Positions 27,474 to 37,148 of a stretch of DNA of 64,000 bases are shown one piece after another. Location: NCBI RefSeq assembly GCF_002813325.1, contig NZ_PHUG01000002.1, positions 62,001 through 126,000 of the forward strand, given 5' to 3'. The DNA comes from Janthinobacterium sp. 64 (GTDB taxonomy: Bacteria > Pseudomonadota > Gammaproteobacteria > Burkholderiales > Burkholderiaceae_D). The first letter of the stretch is position 1, and each line of letters opens with the position of its first letter. The notes beneath the pieces were generated by a model, which did not search any database, was not told the origin of the DNA, and saw only the letters and a program-made list of their open reading frames with translations. A program made the translations under genes and the position numbers.

Positions 27474-28244
27474 ATGATCAACATCCTCTCGCCAGACACC
27501 ATGCTTTCACCTTCCCTTCAACGTAGCAGCCCTACCGCACTGGCCAATAGCGCCCTGTTGCGCGACGTCTGGCGAGCAAGTGAACTGAGCCGAGGAACAA
27601 CCAGCACCGTCACTACCGGTCATAGCATCTTGGATCGTGAGCTTCCTGGCAACGGTTGGCCGCAATCGACCTTCACGGAGTTGCTAGTTCAGCAAGCGGG
27701 TATCGGGGAAATGCACTTGTTGCGGCCAGTGCTGGCGCAACTATCGCAACGTCGTCGGATCGCCCTGGTGCAGCCGCCGTACTTGCCCAACTCCGCCGCC
27801 TGCAAATTCATGGACCTGAGTTGCCCGAACCTGCTCTGGATACGTGCGCCCAGCACCGCCGATGCTCTTTGGTCCACCGAGCAGATCCTGCGCAATGGCA
27901 GTTGCGGTGCGGTATTGCTGTGGCAAACCAATATCCGCGACGAAGCACTGCGGCGCCTCAATCTGGCGGCGCAGACGACCGAGACGTTCTTCTGGCTGGT
28001 CCGGCCGATGAGCGCAGCGGCCGATGCGTCACCAGCGCCATTACGCCTGGCATTGCGCCCCGCCGCCGGTGGCATTTCCACTCACATCATTAAACGGCGT
28101 GGCCCACATCATGAGGCGCCACTCTTTATCCCGCTGGCTGACATGCCGGCACGTCAACGTTTTTTGGACGATCAAAATGCGGTTCTGGTTCAGCGTACAC
28201 CTCCCACTGTTGCCACTCGAATGCCTCAGGCCGCGCTGGTGTGA
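27474..28244 (+). CDS. imuA: Translesion-synthesis accessory protein ImuA
   Basis: The 256-aa protein is the RecA/SulA-like partner of the ImuB-DnaE2 mutasome, which copies past DNA damage during the SOS response. Typical features are 'VWRASELSRG', 'GHSILDRELPGNGWPQSTFT' (a degenerate P-loop region that in RecA carries GxxGxGKT but here lacks the Lys), 'RRIALVQPPYLPNSAAC' and 'LLWQTNIRDEALRRLNLAAQ'. The start is the ATG at 27474, just after the LexA box; a later ATG at 27501 is an alternative, because no good ribosome site is visible for either. The 3' end overlaps the start of imuB by 68 bases. Confidence 0.88.
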   Translation: MINILSPDTMLSPSLQRSSPTALANSALLRDVWRASELSRGTTSTVTTGHSILDRELPGNGWPQSTFTELLVQQAGIGEMHLLRPVLAQLSQRRRIALVQPPYLPNSAACKFMDLSCPNLLWIRAPSTADALWSTEQILRNGSCGAVLLWQTNIRDEALRRLNLAAQTTETFFWLVRPMSAAADASPAPLRLALRPAAGGISTHIIKRRGPHHEAPLFIPLADMPARQRFLDDQNAVLVQRTPPTVATRMPQAALV

Positions 28245-29646
28245 GCCGGGGCCGTATGCGGTGGTCGAGAAAGGCCGCATCATCACAGTCTCGCAGCAAG
28301 CCTTTGCCGAAGGCGTGCGCGTCGGCATGCGCCCCGGCGGTGTAGCGGCCGTCTCGCCGGATACCGTCATCCTGGAGCGCAGCCTTGAGCGCGAACAGAT
28401 TGCCTGCAATGCCATCGCGCTCGCCCTCCTCCAGTTCACCCCGGAAGTGGCGCATGCCGGCGACTTCAGCCTGCTGCTGGACGTGACCGCCAGCTTGCGC
28501 CTATTTAACGGGCGAGCCGCGATCAGCCGGCGCATTCGCACTGCCCTGCAAGCGATTGGGATGACCGCGCAGCTCGGCACGGCCCCGACGGCCATGGGGG
28601 CCTGGCTGCTGTCGCGCTGGCAGCCGGTCAAACGCCAGATCATTCTGCGGCGCACGGTGCACATGCGCTCACTGGAGCGCCAGCTCGACCGCATGCCCTG
28701 CGCCTATCTGCCCAGCACGGCGAATCACCTCGAATGGCTAACGGATATTGGCGCGGATCATCTGGCGGCACTCCGGCGCCTGCCCCGCCCGGGCATCCAG
28801 CGCAGGATGAACAAGCACGTGCTCGATGAGCTCGACCGTGCCTATGGGCTCGCTCCTGAATTGTTTGAATGGATCGCCATTCCCGAAACTTTTTCAGCGC
28901 GCATCGAGACTTTTGACCGGATCGAACACGCCGATGCCCTGCTGGACGGCGCCACTGGCCTGCTGCAGCAATTCGTTGGATGGCTAGTCGCGCGCCAGCA
29001 GGCTGTGAGCGTTTTTGTTCTGCTGCTGGAGCACGAACGCGGGAAAACTGCGATCCCACCTACGCCGATCGAGATCGGATTGGCAGAGCCGACCTGGCGC
29101 GACGCGCACCTGATACGGCTGCTGAAAGAGCGCCTGGCGCGCACGGAACTGGTTGCCCCGGTCATCGCCCTGCGCCTGGAAGCGCGCCTGCTCACCGCGA
29201 TGGCGCCACCGACACAAGATCTGTTTCCCGAGCCGGGCGGCAGCCCCGCCGATTATAAACGTCTGCTGGAATTACTCAGTGCCCGACTTGGCAGCGACAA
29301 CGTCCTCTCGCCTGTCGAGCATCACGACCATCGGCCGGAGGAAAGCAATGCCTGGGCTGCCGCCACCGAGAAGCGCAAGGCGGTCAACGCCGAAGATGAG
29401 GCTTTTGAGCGCCCGTTCTGGCTGCTACCTAAACCTATCCCGCTGCTGCTGCGCGGCGAACGTCCCTTCTATGGTTCCCCCCTAAAAATGCTCAAGGGGC
29501 CGGAACGCATTGAGGCTGGCTGGTGGAACGATCAAATCGCGGCCCGCGACTATTACATCGCGCAAGGAAGCGATGCGACTTGCTACTGGATCTACCTGGA
29601 GCGCGTCGTTGACGGCCGCTGGTATCTGCACGGGATGTTCGGCTGA
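28177..29646 (+). CDS. imuB: Y-family polymerase-like protein ImuB
   Basis: The start is set at the ATG of 'MRFWFSVHLPLLPLECLRP', which matches the usual beginning of ImuB; longer upstream frames overlap imuA out of frame. The 489-aa protein has the Y-family fold but lacks the complete acidic active site, as known for ImuB, which acts as the hub binding DnaE2, ImuA and the beta clamp. Visible are the palm/finger part ('FSLLLDVTASLRLFNGRAAI', 'LGTAPTAMGAWLLSRW'), a helix-hairpin-helix-like segment ('ADHLAALRRLPRPGIQRRM') and the C-terminal region ending 'WYLHGMFG'. dnaE2 starts 3 bases after its stop. Confidence 0.88.
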   Translation: MRFWFSVHLPLLPLECLRPRWCEPGPYAVVEKGRIITVSQQAFAEGVRVGMRPGGVAAVSPDTVILERSLEREQIACNAIALALLQFTPEVAHAGDFSLLLDVTASLRLFNGRAAISRRIRTALQAIGMTAQLGTAPTAMGAWLLSRWQPVKRQIILRRTVHMRSLERQLDRMPCAYLPSTANHLEWLTDIGADHLAALRRLPRPGIQRRMNKHVLDELDRAYGLAPELFEWIAIPETFSARIETFDRIEHADALLDGATGLLQQFVGWLVARQQAVSVFVLLLEHERGKTAIPPTPIEIGLAEPTWRDAHLIRLLKERLARTELVAPVIALRLEARLLTAMAPPTQDLFPEPGGSPADYKRLLELLSARLGSDNVLSPVEHHDHRPEESNAWAAATEKRKAVNAEDEAFERPFWLLPKPIPLLLRGERPFYGSPLKMLKGPERIEAGWWNDQIAARDYYIAQGSDATCYWIYLERVVDGRWYLHGMFG

Positions 29647-29648
29647 TC

Positions 29649-32600
29649 ATGGACCAGCCGCCAATTTCCACGCTGCCCGACTATGCCGAGCTGCAGTGCA
29701 TGAGCCATTACTCTTTTTTGCACGGCGCCTCTCCGCCCGATCAATTGGTGGCGCGCGCGGCGCAGCTGGGCTACCAGGCCGTCGCCATGGCCGACGAATG
29801 TTCCCTGGCCGGCGTGGTCAAGGCGCATGTGGCCGCGCGGGAGTGGAACATTCATCTCATCATTGGCAGCCAGATGAGGGTGACACCGGAGGACGGCACC
29901 CCGCCCTTCACTGTGCTGGTCCTGGCCATGGATCGCGACGGCTACGGCAACCTGAGCGAACTCATTACCGCTGCGCGCACGCGCGCCGACAAGGGAAGTT
30001 ACCTAGTCTGGCCACGCGACATCGCCAACCCCACCGCCCCTCTCGCCCATATAAAAGGGCTGCCGGGCTGCCAACTCATCCTGTGCCCCAAATATAACGC
30101 CCCCTATGAAGAGATCGAGCGGCAAGCCGAATGGCTGGTGCGCAGCGCACCGGGCCGCGCGCGCGTCGCTTTGACGTTGCACCACCGCGCCATGGTCGAA
30201 GCCATCGGCGCCGAATTCAGCCTGCCGGTGGTGGCCACGGGCGACGTCGTCATGCACCTGCGCTCGATGAAAATCATCCAGGACACCATGACCGCGATTC
30301 GTCTGAATACGCCGGTGGCGCAGTGCGGCTATCAACTGGCCTCGAATGCCGAAGCGCATCTGCGCTCGCGCCTACGGCTGGGCAACCTGTATCCGCGAGA
30401 GGCCCTGGATGAAACCCTGCGCGTGGCCCAGCGCTGCACCTTCTCGCTTGATGAACTGCGCTATGAATATCCAGGCGAGATTGTGCCTGAGGGACAGACC
30501 CCGACCAGCTACTTGCGCGAACAGGCGTATATCGGCGCGCACTGGCGCTACCCGCACGCTATACCCGACAACGTGCAGGCGCAGCTCGAATATGAGCTGG
30601 AACTGATCGGCGACATGCAGTATGAACCGTATTTTTTGACGGTATTTGACATCGTGCGCTTCGCCCGCTCGCAAAAAATCCTCTGCCAGGGGCGCGGATC
30701 GGCGGCCAATTCGGCGGTGTGCTACTGCCTCGGCATCACCGAAGTCGATCCCTCGCGCGGCACCCTCCTCTTCGAGCGCTTTATCTCGCGCGAGCGCGAT
30801 GAACCGCCCGACATCGATGTCGACTTCGAGCACCAGCGCCGCGAGGAGGTGATCCAGTACATCTACCGCAAGTATGGGCGCATGCGGGCCGCCCTGACTG
30901 CCGTCGTCATTTCCTATCGCCCGCGCAGTGTCCTGCGCGATGTGGGGCGCGCGCTGGGCGTGGATCTATCGGTGGTCGACAAGGTGGCCAAGGCCTCACA
31001 TAGCTGGGGTGGACGGGCCGACCTGCAGCAGCGGCTCATTACCTGCGGACTCGATCCAAACTCCCCCATCGCCGAGAAATGGGCGGCAATTGCCGAGCGC
31101 CTGATGCGTTTCCCGCGTCATCTGTCCCAGCATCCGGGCGGCTTCGTCATTTCACGCGGCCCCCTCTCCCGCCTGGTGCCGATCGAAAACGCCGCCATGC
31201 CCGAGCGCACCGTGATTCAATGGGACAAGGATGACATCGATGAGCTGGGTCTCCTGAAAATCGACATCCTGGCGCTCGGCATGCTGTCGTGTATCGCCCG
31301 CACCCTCGCCTTGATCTCGGAGCAGCGTGGCGAGCGTTTTGAACTGGGCGATATTCCCCATGAGGATGCCGCCACTTACCAGATGATTTCCAAAGCGGAC
31401 ACCGTCGGCGTGTTTCAGATCGAATCGCGGGCGCAGATGTCGATGCTGCCGCGCATGCAGCCACGCGAATTCTATGATCTGGTCATCGAGGTGGCCATCA
31501 TCCGGCCAGGCCCGATCCAGGGCGGCATGATCAATCCGTATTTGCGCCGGCGCCAGGGACTGGAAGCAGTCACCTATCCGAGTCCCGAGATCGAGGCGGT
31601 GCTGCGGCGCACGCTCGGGGTACCGATCTTTCAGGAGCAGGTCATGTCGATCGCCATGACGGCGGCGGGATTTACGGCCGGTGAAGCCGACCGCCTGCGC
31701 CGCGCCATGGCTGCATGGAAAAGAAAAGGTGGCCTGGAACAGTTCGAAGACCAGCTCATGAGCGGCATGGCCGAGCGTGGCTACAGCCTCGAGTTTGCCA
31801 CCTCCATTGTTGGCCAGATACGCGGCTTTGCCGAATACGGTTTTCCGGAATCCCATGCGCACAGCTTTGCCCTGCTGGCCTATGCCAGCAGCTGGCTCAA
31901 GTGCCATCATCCCGCCGAGTTTCTGGCCGCCCTGCTCAACAGCCAGCCCATGGGTTTTTATAGCCGCTCCTCTCTGGTGCAGGACGCGCGCCGGCATGAC
32001 GTCGAGGTAAGACCCGTCGATGTCTGTACGAGCGGATGGGAAGCATCCCTGGAGCCGATGGCGGACGGCAGACTGGCGGTACGCCTTGGTCTCAATAATA
32101 TCAACGGAATGGAACGGGAGGCGGCGTGGCGCATTGAGGAAGCCCGCGCTGCAGCCCCCTTCAAAAACACACGCGATGTCGCCATGCGCGCGCAACTCGA
32201 TGCGGGGGATATGAAGGCGCTGGCGTCGGCCAATGCCCTGGTAACGTTGACGGGCAATCGCCGCATGGCCATGTGGGATGCTGCGGCGAGCGTGCCGGAG
32301 CGGGATTTGATGCGCGCGACGACCATTGCCGAACCCTTGCTGGAGCTGGCGCCGCCCACGGAAGCCGATGACATCGTGGCGGACTACCGGCATGTCGGCC
32401 TGACACTGGGCCGTCATCCACTTGCTCTCTTACGTGAGCGCCTCAATAAAATGCGCTTTGTGCCGTCGGATATCCTGAACACCTTCAGCGATGGCCAGCT
32501 GGCCAGGGGCTGCGGGATAGTCACGGTAAGACAGCGGCCGGAGACGGCCAAGGGGGTGATCTTCCTCACCCTGGAAGATGAATTTGGCACCATCAACATT

Positions 32601-32777
32601 ATTGTCTGGCCCACGTTGGTGGAAAAGCAGCGCGCCGAACTGATGAATGCCTCACTCTTGGGGGTGTACGGTATCTGGCAATCGAAGAGTGGCGTGCGCA
32701 ACCTGATTGCCAAGCGACTGGTGGATTGCTCGCATTTGCTCGGCCAGCTTGATACGAAGAGCAGGAACTTTCACTAA
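29649..32777 (+). CDS. dnaE2: Error-prone DNA polymerase DnaE2
   Basis: The 1042-aa C-family polymerase makes the SOS mutagenesis bypass products with ImuA and ImuB. The N-terminal PHP domain starts 'AELQCMSHYSFLHGASPPDQ'. The palm motif 'PPDIDVDFEHQRREEVIQYI' carries two catalytic Asp, and 'GRGSAANSAVCYCLGI' and 'DLVIEVAIIRPGPIQGGMI' are typical of DnaE. The C-terminal OB-fold part contains 'GVIFLTLEDEFGTINIIVWP'. Relative to a second fragment at 60046, this copy lacks 21 bases (7 residues) in the PHP domain near residue 180, just before 'MVEAIGAEFSLP'. The reading frame is otherwise intact. It is expressed from the upstream LexA-controlled promoter. Confidence 0.93.
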   Translation: MDQPPISTLPDYAELQCMSHYSFLHGASPPDQLVARAAQLGYQAVAMADECSLAGVVKAHVAAREWNIHLIIGSQMRVTPEDGTPPFTVLVLAMDRDGYGNLSELITAARTRADKGSYLVWPRDIANPTAPLAHIKGLPGCQLILCPKYNAPYEEIERQAEWLVRSAPGRARVALTLHHRAMVEAIGAEFSLPVVATGDVVMHLRSMKIIQDTMTAIRLNTPVAQCGYQLASNAEAHLRSRLRLGNLYPREALDETLRVAQRCTFSLDELRYEYPGEIVPEGQTPTSYLREQAYIGAHWRYPHAIPDNVQAQLEYELELIGDMQYEPYFLTVFDIVRFARSQKILCQGRGSAANSAVCYCLGITEVDPSRGTLLFERFISRERDEPPDIDVDFEHQRREEVIQYIYRKYGRMRAALTAVVISYRPRSVLRDVGRALGVDLSVVDKVAKASHSWGGRADLQQRLITCGLDPNSPIAEKWAAIAERLMRFPRHLSQHPGGFVISRGPLSRLVPIENAAMPERTVIQWDKDDIDELGLLKIDILALGMLSCIARTLALISEQRGERFELGDIPHEDAATYQMISKADTVGVFQIESRAQMSMLPRMQPREFYDLVIEVAIIRPGPIQGGMINPYLRRRQGLEAVTYPSPEIEAVLRRTLGVPIFQEQVMSIAMTAAGFTAGEADRLRRAMAAWKRKGGLEQFEDQLMSGMAERGYSLEFATSIVGQIRGFAEYGFPESHAHSFALLAYASSWLKCHHPAEFLAALLNSQPMGFYSRSSLVQDARRHDVEVRPVDVCTSGWEASLEPMADGRLAVRLGLNNINGMEREAAWRIEEARAAAPFKNTRDVAMRAQLDAGDMKALASANALVTLTGNRRMAMWDAAASVPERDLMRATTIAEPLLELAPPTEADDIVADYRHVGLTLGRHPLALLRERLNKMRFVPSDILNTFSDGQLARGCGIVTVRQRPETAKGVIFLTLEDEFGTINIIVWPTLVEKQRAELMNASLLGVYGIWQSKSGVRNLIAKRLVDCSHLLGQLDTKSRNFH

Positions 32778-33340
32778 CGAGTTTCCTTTCGCAATTAATT
32801 ATGGCAACAAAGTGCCTACAGCAATCGTAGCGATTCATTAAGCCCGAATCGCCCATCCGCAAGGTGAGGTTCATCTCGCCGCGCAGCCCACGTCGTGGGC
32901 GAAGGATAAGGTCGGAGGCCTTCCAAGGCTGCGCCTCATTCATATTCCCGCCGGCGGAGCTATACGAAGGTATATCAACGCTGGAGCGCGACTTGAACAA
33001 AGGACAGCAGGCTATACAAGACAACAGTTAGACCGAATTGAGGTGGCTTTCAGGGGCTTCCGGCTTTGCGAGGAGCATCGCGGTACACAGCCTCATCGCG
33101 TCATGGCGGCAGTAAAGCAATCGTCGAGGCATTATCTCACCGCCTCTCTTTAGCGCTGAAAGCGAACGCGCATCCTTGGGCTGCGCGTTGGTCATGCGGC
33201 CGATGGCCGAAGCGTCGTCAGCCAGGTTTCGGGAGCGGGGCCTTGGCCCCGCCGCTTTTCCTGAATCTCCGATCTCCCGCCATGAACGCCTCAAGCATGT
33301 AAAGGATCAGCGTGATCGCATCGACCACCTCGCCGTAGGT
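32778..33340. other. Intergenic region with decayed sequence
   Basis: About 560 bases downstream of dnaE2. Several short frames occur on both strands, none with family features, a consistent start or a ribosome site. The part next to the LysR remnant (about 33030-33340) has codon-like composition on the minus strand broken by stops, and looks like decayed coding DNA of unknown origin. I see no clear terminator for dnaE2. Confidence 0.35.
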
Positions 33341-33487
33341 CTACGCGTGCAGCGCGGCATAGCGGTCGAGATCGGTCTTGGGGCTGGCCGGCAGTGGAGA
33401 CTGTTCAATATGCAGTCGCTCCGCTGCGCGAGCGAAATGCAGCTCATCGGCGACCGCGATGAAGCATCGTAAGTGGTGCAATTCCAT
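33341..33487 (-). pseudogene. LysR-type regulator remnant
   Basis: The minus-strand frame from the ATG at 33487 encodes '[20 protein letters not shown]' and '[15 protein letters not shown]', the start of a LysR helix-turn-helix domain. It stops after 48 codons, and the recognition helix region is fused to unrelated sequence. No effector domain follows. It lies just upstream of the short-chain dehydrogenase region and may once have regulated a neighbour. Confidence 0.6.
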
Positions 33488-33547
33488 GCGTCATCGCGTC
33501 CCCGTCCTAAGCCACGAGCTGCAGCGTTTGTATAGCCCCCCTCCTCT

Positions 33548-34288
33548 TCACAGCCGCATCAGGCCACCGTCGACCACCAATGTCTGCCCTGTAACGAAGC
33601 GCGCATCTTCGCCGGTGAGGAAGGCCACGGGGCCGGCGATGTCAGCGGGCGTACCGAGCCGCTTGATCGCCTGCATCATGTAAACCTGCGCTTTCTGCTC
33701 GTTCGGCATGCCGCTCGCACCTTCCGTGTCGGTGATGCCAGGATGAACGGCGTTAACGATGATGTTGTCAGCCGCGAGCTCATTGGCGAGCGCGCGGACG
33801 AGACCTACCACACCCATCTTCGAGGTGATGTAGTGAGAAAATCCCATTCCGGGCGGGGTCACCATACCAACCGCGTCGGAACCCACGGCGACGATTGCCC
33901 CGCCCCCAGCCTTGCGCATCAGCGGCACGATCGCTCGGGCGCCGATCACATGGGCGTCGAGGTTCACAGCCATCACGCGGCGCCATTCGTCCTGCGTCAT
34001 CTGGTCAAGCCCTGTGATCGGGTAAATGCCGGCCGCATGCACGAGGACGTCGGCACGGCCGAATTCTTGCTCTACCTTGGCAGCAACCCGCGCCCAGTCG
34101 GCCTCACTCGTCACGTCGGCCGCGATGGCTATCGCGCCATTGCCGATCTGAGCAGCTTCCTCCGCAGCATCTTGGCGATTGACGAGGATGACTTTCGCCC
34201 CGCGCTGGGCCAAAAGTTTGGCGATGCCGTACCTGATACCCTGCTTGCCGCCAGTGATGATGGCGACCTTGTTTTCATGTGTCTTCAT
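33548..34288 (-). CDS. Short-chain dehydrogenase/reductase with altered glycine motif
   Basis: The 246-aa protein is a classical SDR: N-terminal Rossmann motif 'AIITGGKQGIRYGIAKLLAQ', 'VLVHAAGIYPI' (NAG-type motif), the active-site 'Y-x-x-x-K' in 'FSHYITSKMGVVGL' preceded by the Ser in 'VAVGSDAVGM', and 'RFVTGQTLVVDGGLMRL' at the end. The family motif is TGxxxGxG; here the last Gly is Arg (GIR), at a position that contacts the cofactor pyrophosphate, so binding may be weakened. Its substrate is unknown. It lies 20 bases downstream of the epimerase gene on the same strand, so both are probably one operon. Confidence 0.85.
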   Translation of the reverse strand: MKTHENKVAIITGGKQGIRYGIAKLLAQRGAKVILVNRQDAAEEAAQIGNGAIAIAADVTSEADWARVAAKVEQEFGRADVLVHAAGIYPITGLDQMTQDEWRRVMAVNLDAHVIGARAIVPLMRKAGGGAIVAVGSDAVGMVTPPGMGFSHYITSKMGVVGLVRALANELAADNIIVNAVHPGITDTEGASGMPNEQKAQVYMMQAIKRLGTPADIAGPVAFLTGEDARFVTGQTLVVDGGLMRL

Positions 34289-34308
34289 AGATTTGCTCCT
34301 TGGTTAAA

Positions 34309-35217
34309 TTAAGGGTTTGCGAGCGCACGCAGCCGTGGCTCGCCTACCTGCGACAGAAAATCGAATTGGGTGGGCTGCCAGCCTAGATCGGATCGTGTCC
34401 GTGGATCGCGCGAGCGGCTGCATGCTGATAGCAGTAGCGCCCCGAATGGGCCGAATACCTCGGTCGCCTCCTCCATCGTCAGGCTGCGCGTTTTGACACC
34501 TAGGTCACGCGCCACGGCCTCGGCAATCCAGCGGTATGGGATTTCCCCGGCAGCGGCGTGGTACAGCGCGCCAGACTGCCCGCGTTCAATCCCAAGCGCA
34601 AACAGCTGCGCCAGATCGGCGCTGTGCACGTTGGAATAGGCGGCGAGTCCGGCACCGATGTAGCAGGCGGCGCCGGTGATCGCAACCGAGCGGTACACGC
34701 TCGCGACAGGGCCATTGTCGCCCGGTCCCCAAATCACAGGGGGCCGTATCACCATGCTTCGCAGGCCATGCTCGGCTGCTGCGCGGACAATGGCCTCTGC
34801 CTCCACCCGAGGAAGTGCCAGTGGCTCCGGCACAAAGGGGTCGTCTTCGGCAAAGCTGTCCGGACTCCACGCGCCGCCCGTGCGTTGCATGAAAACGCCG
34901 CTGCCCGACAAGAAGATGAACGTCTTGCCGCTTCCTGCGAGCGCTTCGCAGAGCGTCCGGAGGATGACCGGCTCGTGTTCGAAGGCGACCTGGGCGGCGT
35001 AGATTGTCACCTCTGCTGAACGTGCCGCAGCAAGCACGGGTGCGACGTTGGCGTCAAGATCGCCGCGAATTACAGAAATACCAATAGTTCTTAGGGCAGC
35101 TTCGGCGCTATCAGTTCGCGCGAGCCCTAAGACTCGTTGCCCATCCGCCAAGAAGTGCCTTGCTAGCGTGCTTCCAACAAATCCCGAAGCACCAATGATG
35201 AAGATATTTTGTGACAT
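34309..35217 (-). CDS. NAD-dependent epimerase/dehydratase-family protein
   Basis: The start is placed at 'MSQNIFIIGASGFVGSTLAR' because it begins the Rossmann fold directly; a frame 23 codons longer lacks homology. GASGFVG is the GxxGxxG cofactor motif. Also visible are 'TFIFLSGSGVFMQRTGG', a substrate-side strand, and 'RSMVIRPPVIWGPGDNG'. The catalytic Tyr-x-x-x-Lys of standard SDRs is not in its usual place, as in atypical extended SDRs. Divergent from the LysR gene (start sites about 90 bases apart) and co-oriented with the SDR, so probably regulated by that LysR. Confidence 0.8.
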   Translation of the reverse strand: MSQNIFIIGASGFVGSTLARHFLADGQRVLGLARTDSAEAALRTIGISVIRGDLDANVAPVLAAARSAEVTIYAAQVAFEHEPVILRTLCEALAGSGKTFIFLSGSGVFMQRTGGAWSPDSFAEDDPFVPEPLALPRVEAEAIVRAAAEHGLRSMVIRPPVIWGPGDNGPVASVYRSVAITGAACYIGAGLAAYSNVHSADLAQLFALGIERGQSGALYHAAAGEIPYRWIAEAVARDLGVKTRSLTMEEATEVFGPFGALLLSACSRSRDPRTRSDLGWQPTQFDFLSQVGEPRLRALANP

Positions 35218-35306
35218 GAATGGCTCCTTTGTTTGTAGCGTAGGGCCTATCGATATCTCTGAAAAGCCTATATTATTAGATACCAACCATACAAGGAATA
35301 GATACT

Positions 35307-36191
35307 TTGCTGAATGGCATTTCCCTGGACTACCTGCGAACCTTCGTCGCTGCCGCAGACCACGGCAGCTTTTCGGCTGCTGGTCGCGTAATCGGGCGTG
35401 CGCAGTCAGTGGTAAGTCAAACCATCGCCAGTTTGGAGGGACAGCTCGGAGTAGCGTTGTTTGAGAGAGTCGGCCGCTACCCTAAATTGACGCCTCAGGG
35501 AACGAACCTGTTGTCCGATGCGCGCCGCGTTGTAACGGGTGCCGATGCGCTGACAGCCAAGGCACGTAGCTTCTCCGCCGGTCTAGAGCCCGAACTGTCC
35601 ATCGTCGTCGATGTCATGTTTCCGCAGCGGTGCCTTACCGATGCACTCGGCAGCTTCAAACAGCACTTCCCATCCACGCCGCTCAGGCTCCATGTCGAAG
35701 CTCTGGGCCGCGTTGCGGAGCTTGTACTCAATGGTCAGTGCAGCCTCGGCATCACCGGGACGCTGCCGTTTCTACCACCAGGGCTTGCAGCTGAACGACT
35801 ATTCAGCGAGGAGATGGTGACGGTGGTGGCGCCGGGATCGCCCTTGGCTGGCAGACAAGGCCCCATTGCATTTAGGGAACTGTCGGACGAAACACAGCTC
35901 GTGCTGACCGATCGCTCCTCTCTGACCAGCGGGGTGGACTACGGCGTGCAAGGCAAGAACATCTGGCGGCTTGCTGATCTTGGTGCGAAGCATGCTTTCT
36001 TGCGGGCTGGCCTCGGATGGGGTCACATGCCGCGCTGGCTCATCAGTGAAGATTTAAAGGAAGGCAGTCTTGTACGCATTGAGTTGGAAGGCCCGTCGGC
36101 AGGCTTATTGCCTTTCCAAGCTACCTATCTAAGTGATCGACTGCCCGGTCCCGCTGGCAGGTGGTTGTTAGAGCGATTCCAGCCGACTTAG
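35307..36191 (+). CDS. LysR-family transcriptional regulator
   Basis: The 294-aa protein starts at a TTG (MLNGISLDYLRTFV) with AAGGAATA 6-7 bases upstream. The helix-turn-helix is 'GSFSAAGRVIGRAQSVVSQT' followed by 'IASLEGQLGVALFERVGRYP'. The effector-binding half ('LSIVVDVMFPQRCLTDALGS' to 'GLGWGHMPRWLISEDLKEGS') is complete. It is transcribed away from the epimerase-SDR pair, the usual LysR arrangement, so it probably controls that pair and its own expression. The inducer is unknown. Confidence 0.9.
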   Translation: MLNGISLDYLRTFVAAADHGSFSAAGRVIGRAQSVVSQTIASLEGQLGVALFERVGRYPKLTPQGTNLLSDARRVVTGADALTAKARSFSAGLEPELSIVVDVMFPQRCLTDALGSFKQHFPSTPLRLHVEALGRVAELVLNGQCSLGITGTLPFLPPGLAAERLFSEEMVTVVAPGSPLAGRQGPIAFRELSDETQLVLTDRSSLTSGVDYGVQGKNIWRLADLGAKHAFLRAGLGWGHMPRWLISEDLKEGSLVRIELEGPSAGLLPFQATYLSDRLPGPAGRWLLERFQPT

Positions 36192-36743
36192 CTTCGCATA
36201 GCGCCCACTGGCAAGCATGACTCTGCGCCGATAGATGCCGAAAACCCGCTGCCCATCCGTCACTGGCTTAAGAAAATCGAGGTTCAACAATGAAACTTCA
36301 TGCATCGCGCATTTTGTGTGGCGACGCTACGTTAGCCCTGCTCCAACACTCCCCCGGCTTGCTAAAAAAGGGCCTGAGGCTGGCCAGGCTGCAGTCCGGC
36401 ATCGAGGCTATGGCAATCAGAACAATCGATCGGCACAAAGCAGGAAGGCCAATCAACTTTTGAATGGAGCGGGTCGTATTGAGGCCGCGCAGGTTCGTAT
36501 GCTCGGTGATGGTGTACATGGCGACGCATGGATTGTATGTGATTGTGATCTTGGTTGTCCAAAGACCCGTTCCACTTGTTGATTCACCTAGGGAATAAAA
36601 TGGACGCCCCCCTCCTGACGCAGGCAATGCTGATAAGGCAAGCAGGTCGAAATTAGAAAAAGGAAGGATCCCTGCGGGCCTACGGCGTAAAAGCGCCTAA
36701 AGTGGAAGTGTAGAAACTCTACAGGTTTACCGGAGGATCCATC
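36192..36743. other. Intergenic region without a supported gene
   Basis: About 550 bases. Short frames on both strands lack ribosome sites and family features. A small hairpin (GTAGA-AAC-TCTAC) lies at about 36708-36720, just before the small gene that follows. Confidence 0.35.
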
Positions 36744-36872
36744 ATGATAAATGCTACTACTAAAACCGTGCCGTGGAGTATCAAGGGCAGCAACCGGCCA
36801 TCGGTAGCTGCGGCCTGGGCTTTCTTCCGACCGAATTTCCTTTTACGCCCCACTGAACCAGTGTCAATCTAG
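36744..36872 (+). CDS. Possible small protein (42 aa)
   Basis: ATG preceded by GGAGGATCC, a near-perfect Shine-Dalgarno at the right spacing. The product ('MINATTKTVPWSIKGSNRPS', then 'VAAAWAFFRPNFLLRP') is basic with a short hydrophobic patch and no family match. The strong ribosome site and upstream hairpin are the main reasons to keep it; it could be a leader peptide. Confidence 0.35.
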   Translation: MINATTKTVPWSIKGSNRPSVAAAWAFFRPNFLLRPTEPVSI

Positions 36873-37148
36873 CGCCAGGCGCCGACGCCGATGGGCGCTC
36901 CTTGCAACACGCCGATGCAGTGAGACCGTCAGCGTGGTTGCCTGTGCGCGGCGCATGCAATCGGTGCCACCGGCACGGTGCACCGGCTGTTTACCGTGCC
37001 ATTCAGGCGCTAACGCGGCAAGCGCCGCCTGCGTCCCGTGGCGGCGGCGAACTCAATAGGTATTCAATACTATTCTTTTCAATTCTGATAAAAAATCATA
37101 GTGCTACACCGGTCAGCTATCGACGCCAGCGCGTCTTTAACGCAGACC

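Noticed and set aside
31152..32417. 421-aa minus-strand frame opposite dnaE2
   Set aside because: Antisense shadow of a strongly supported polymerase gene; no family features.
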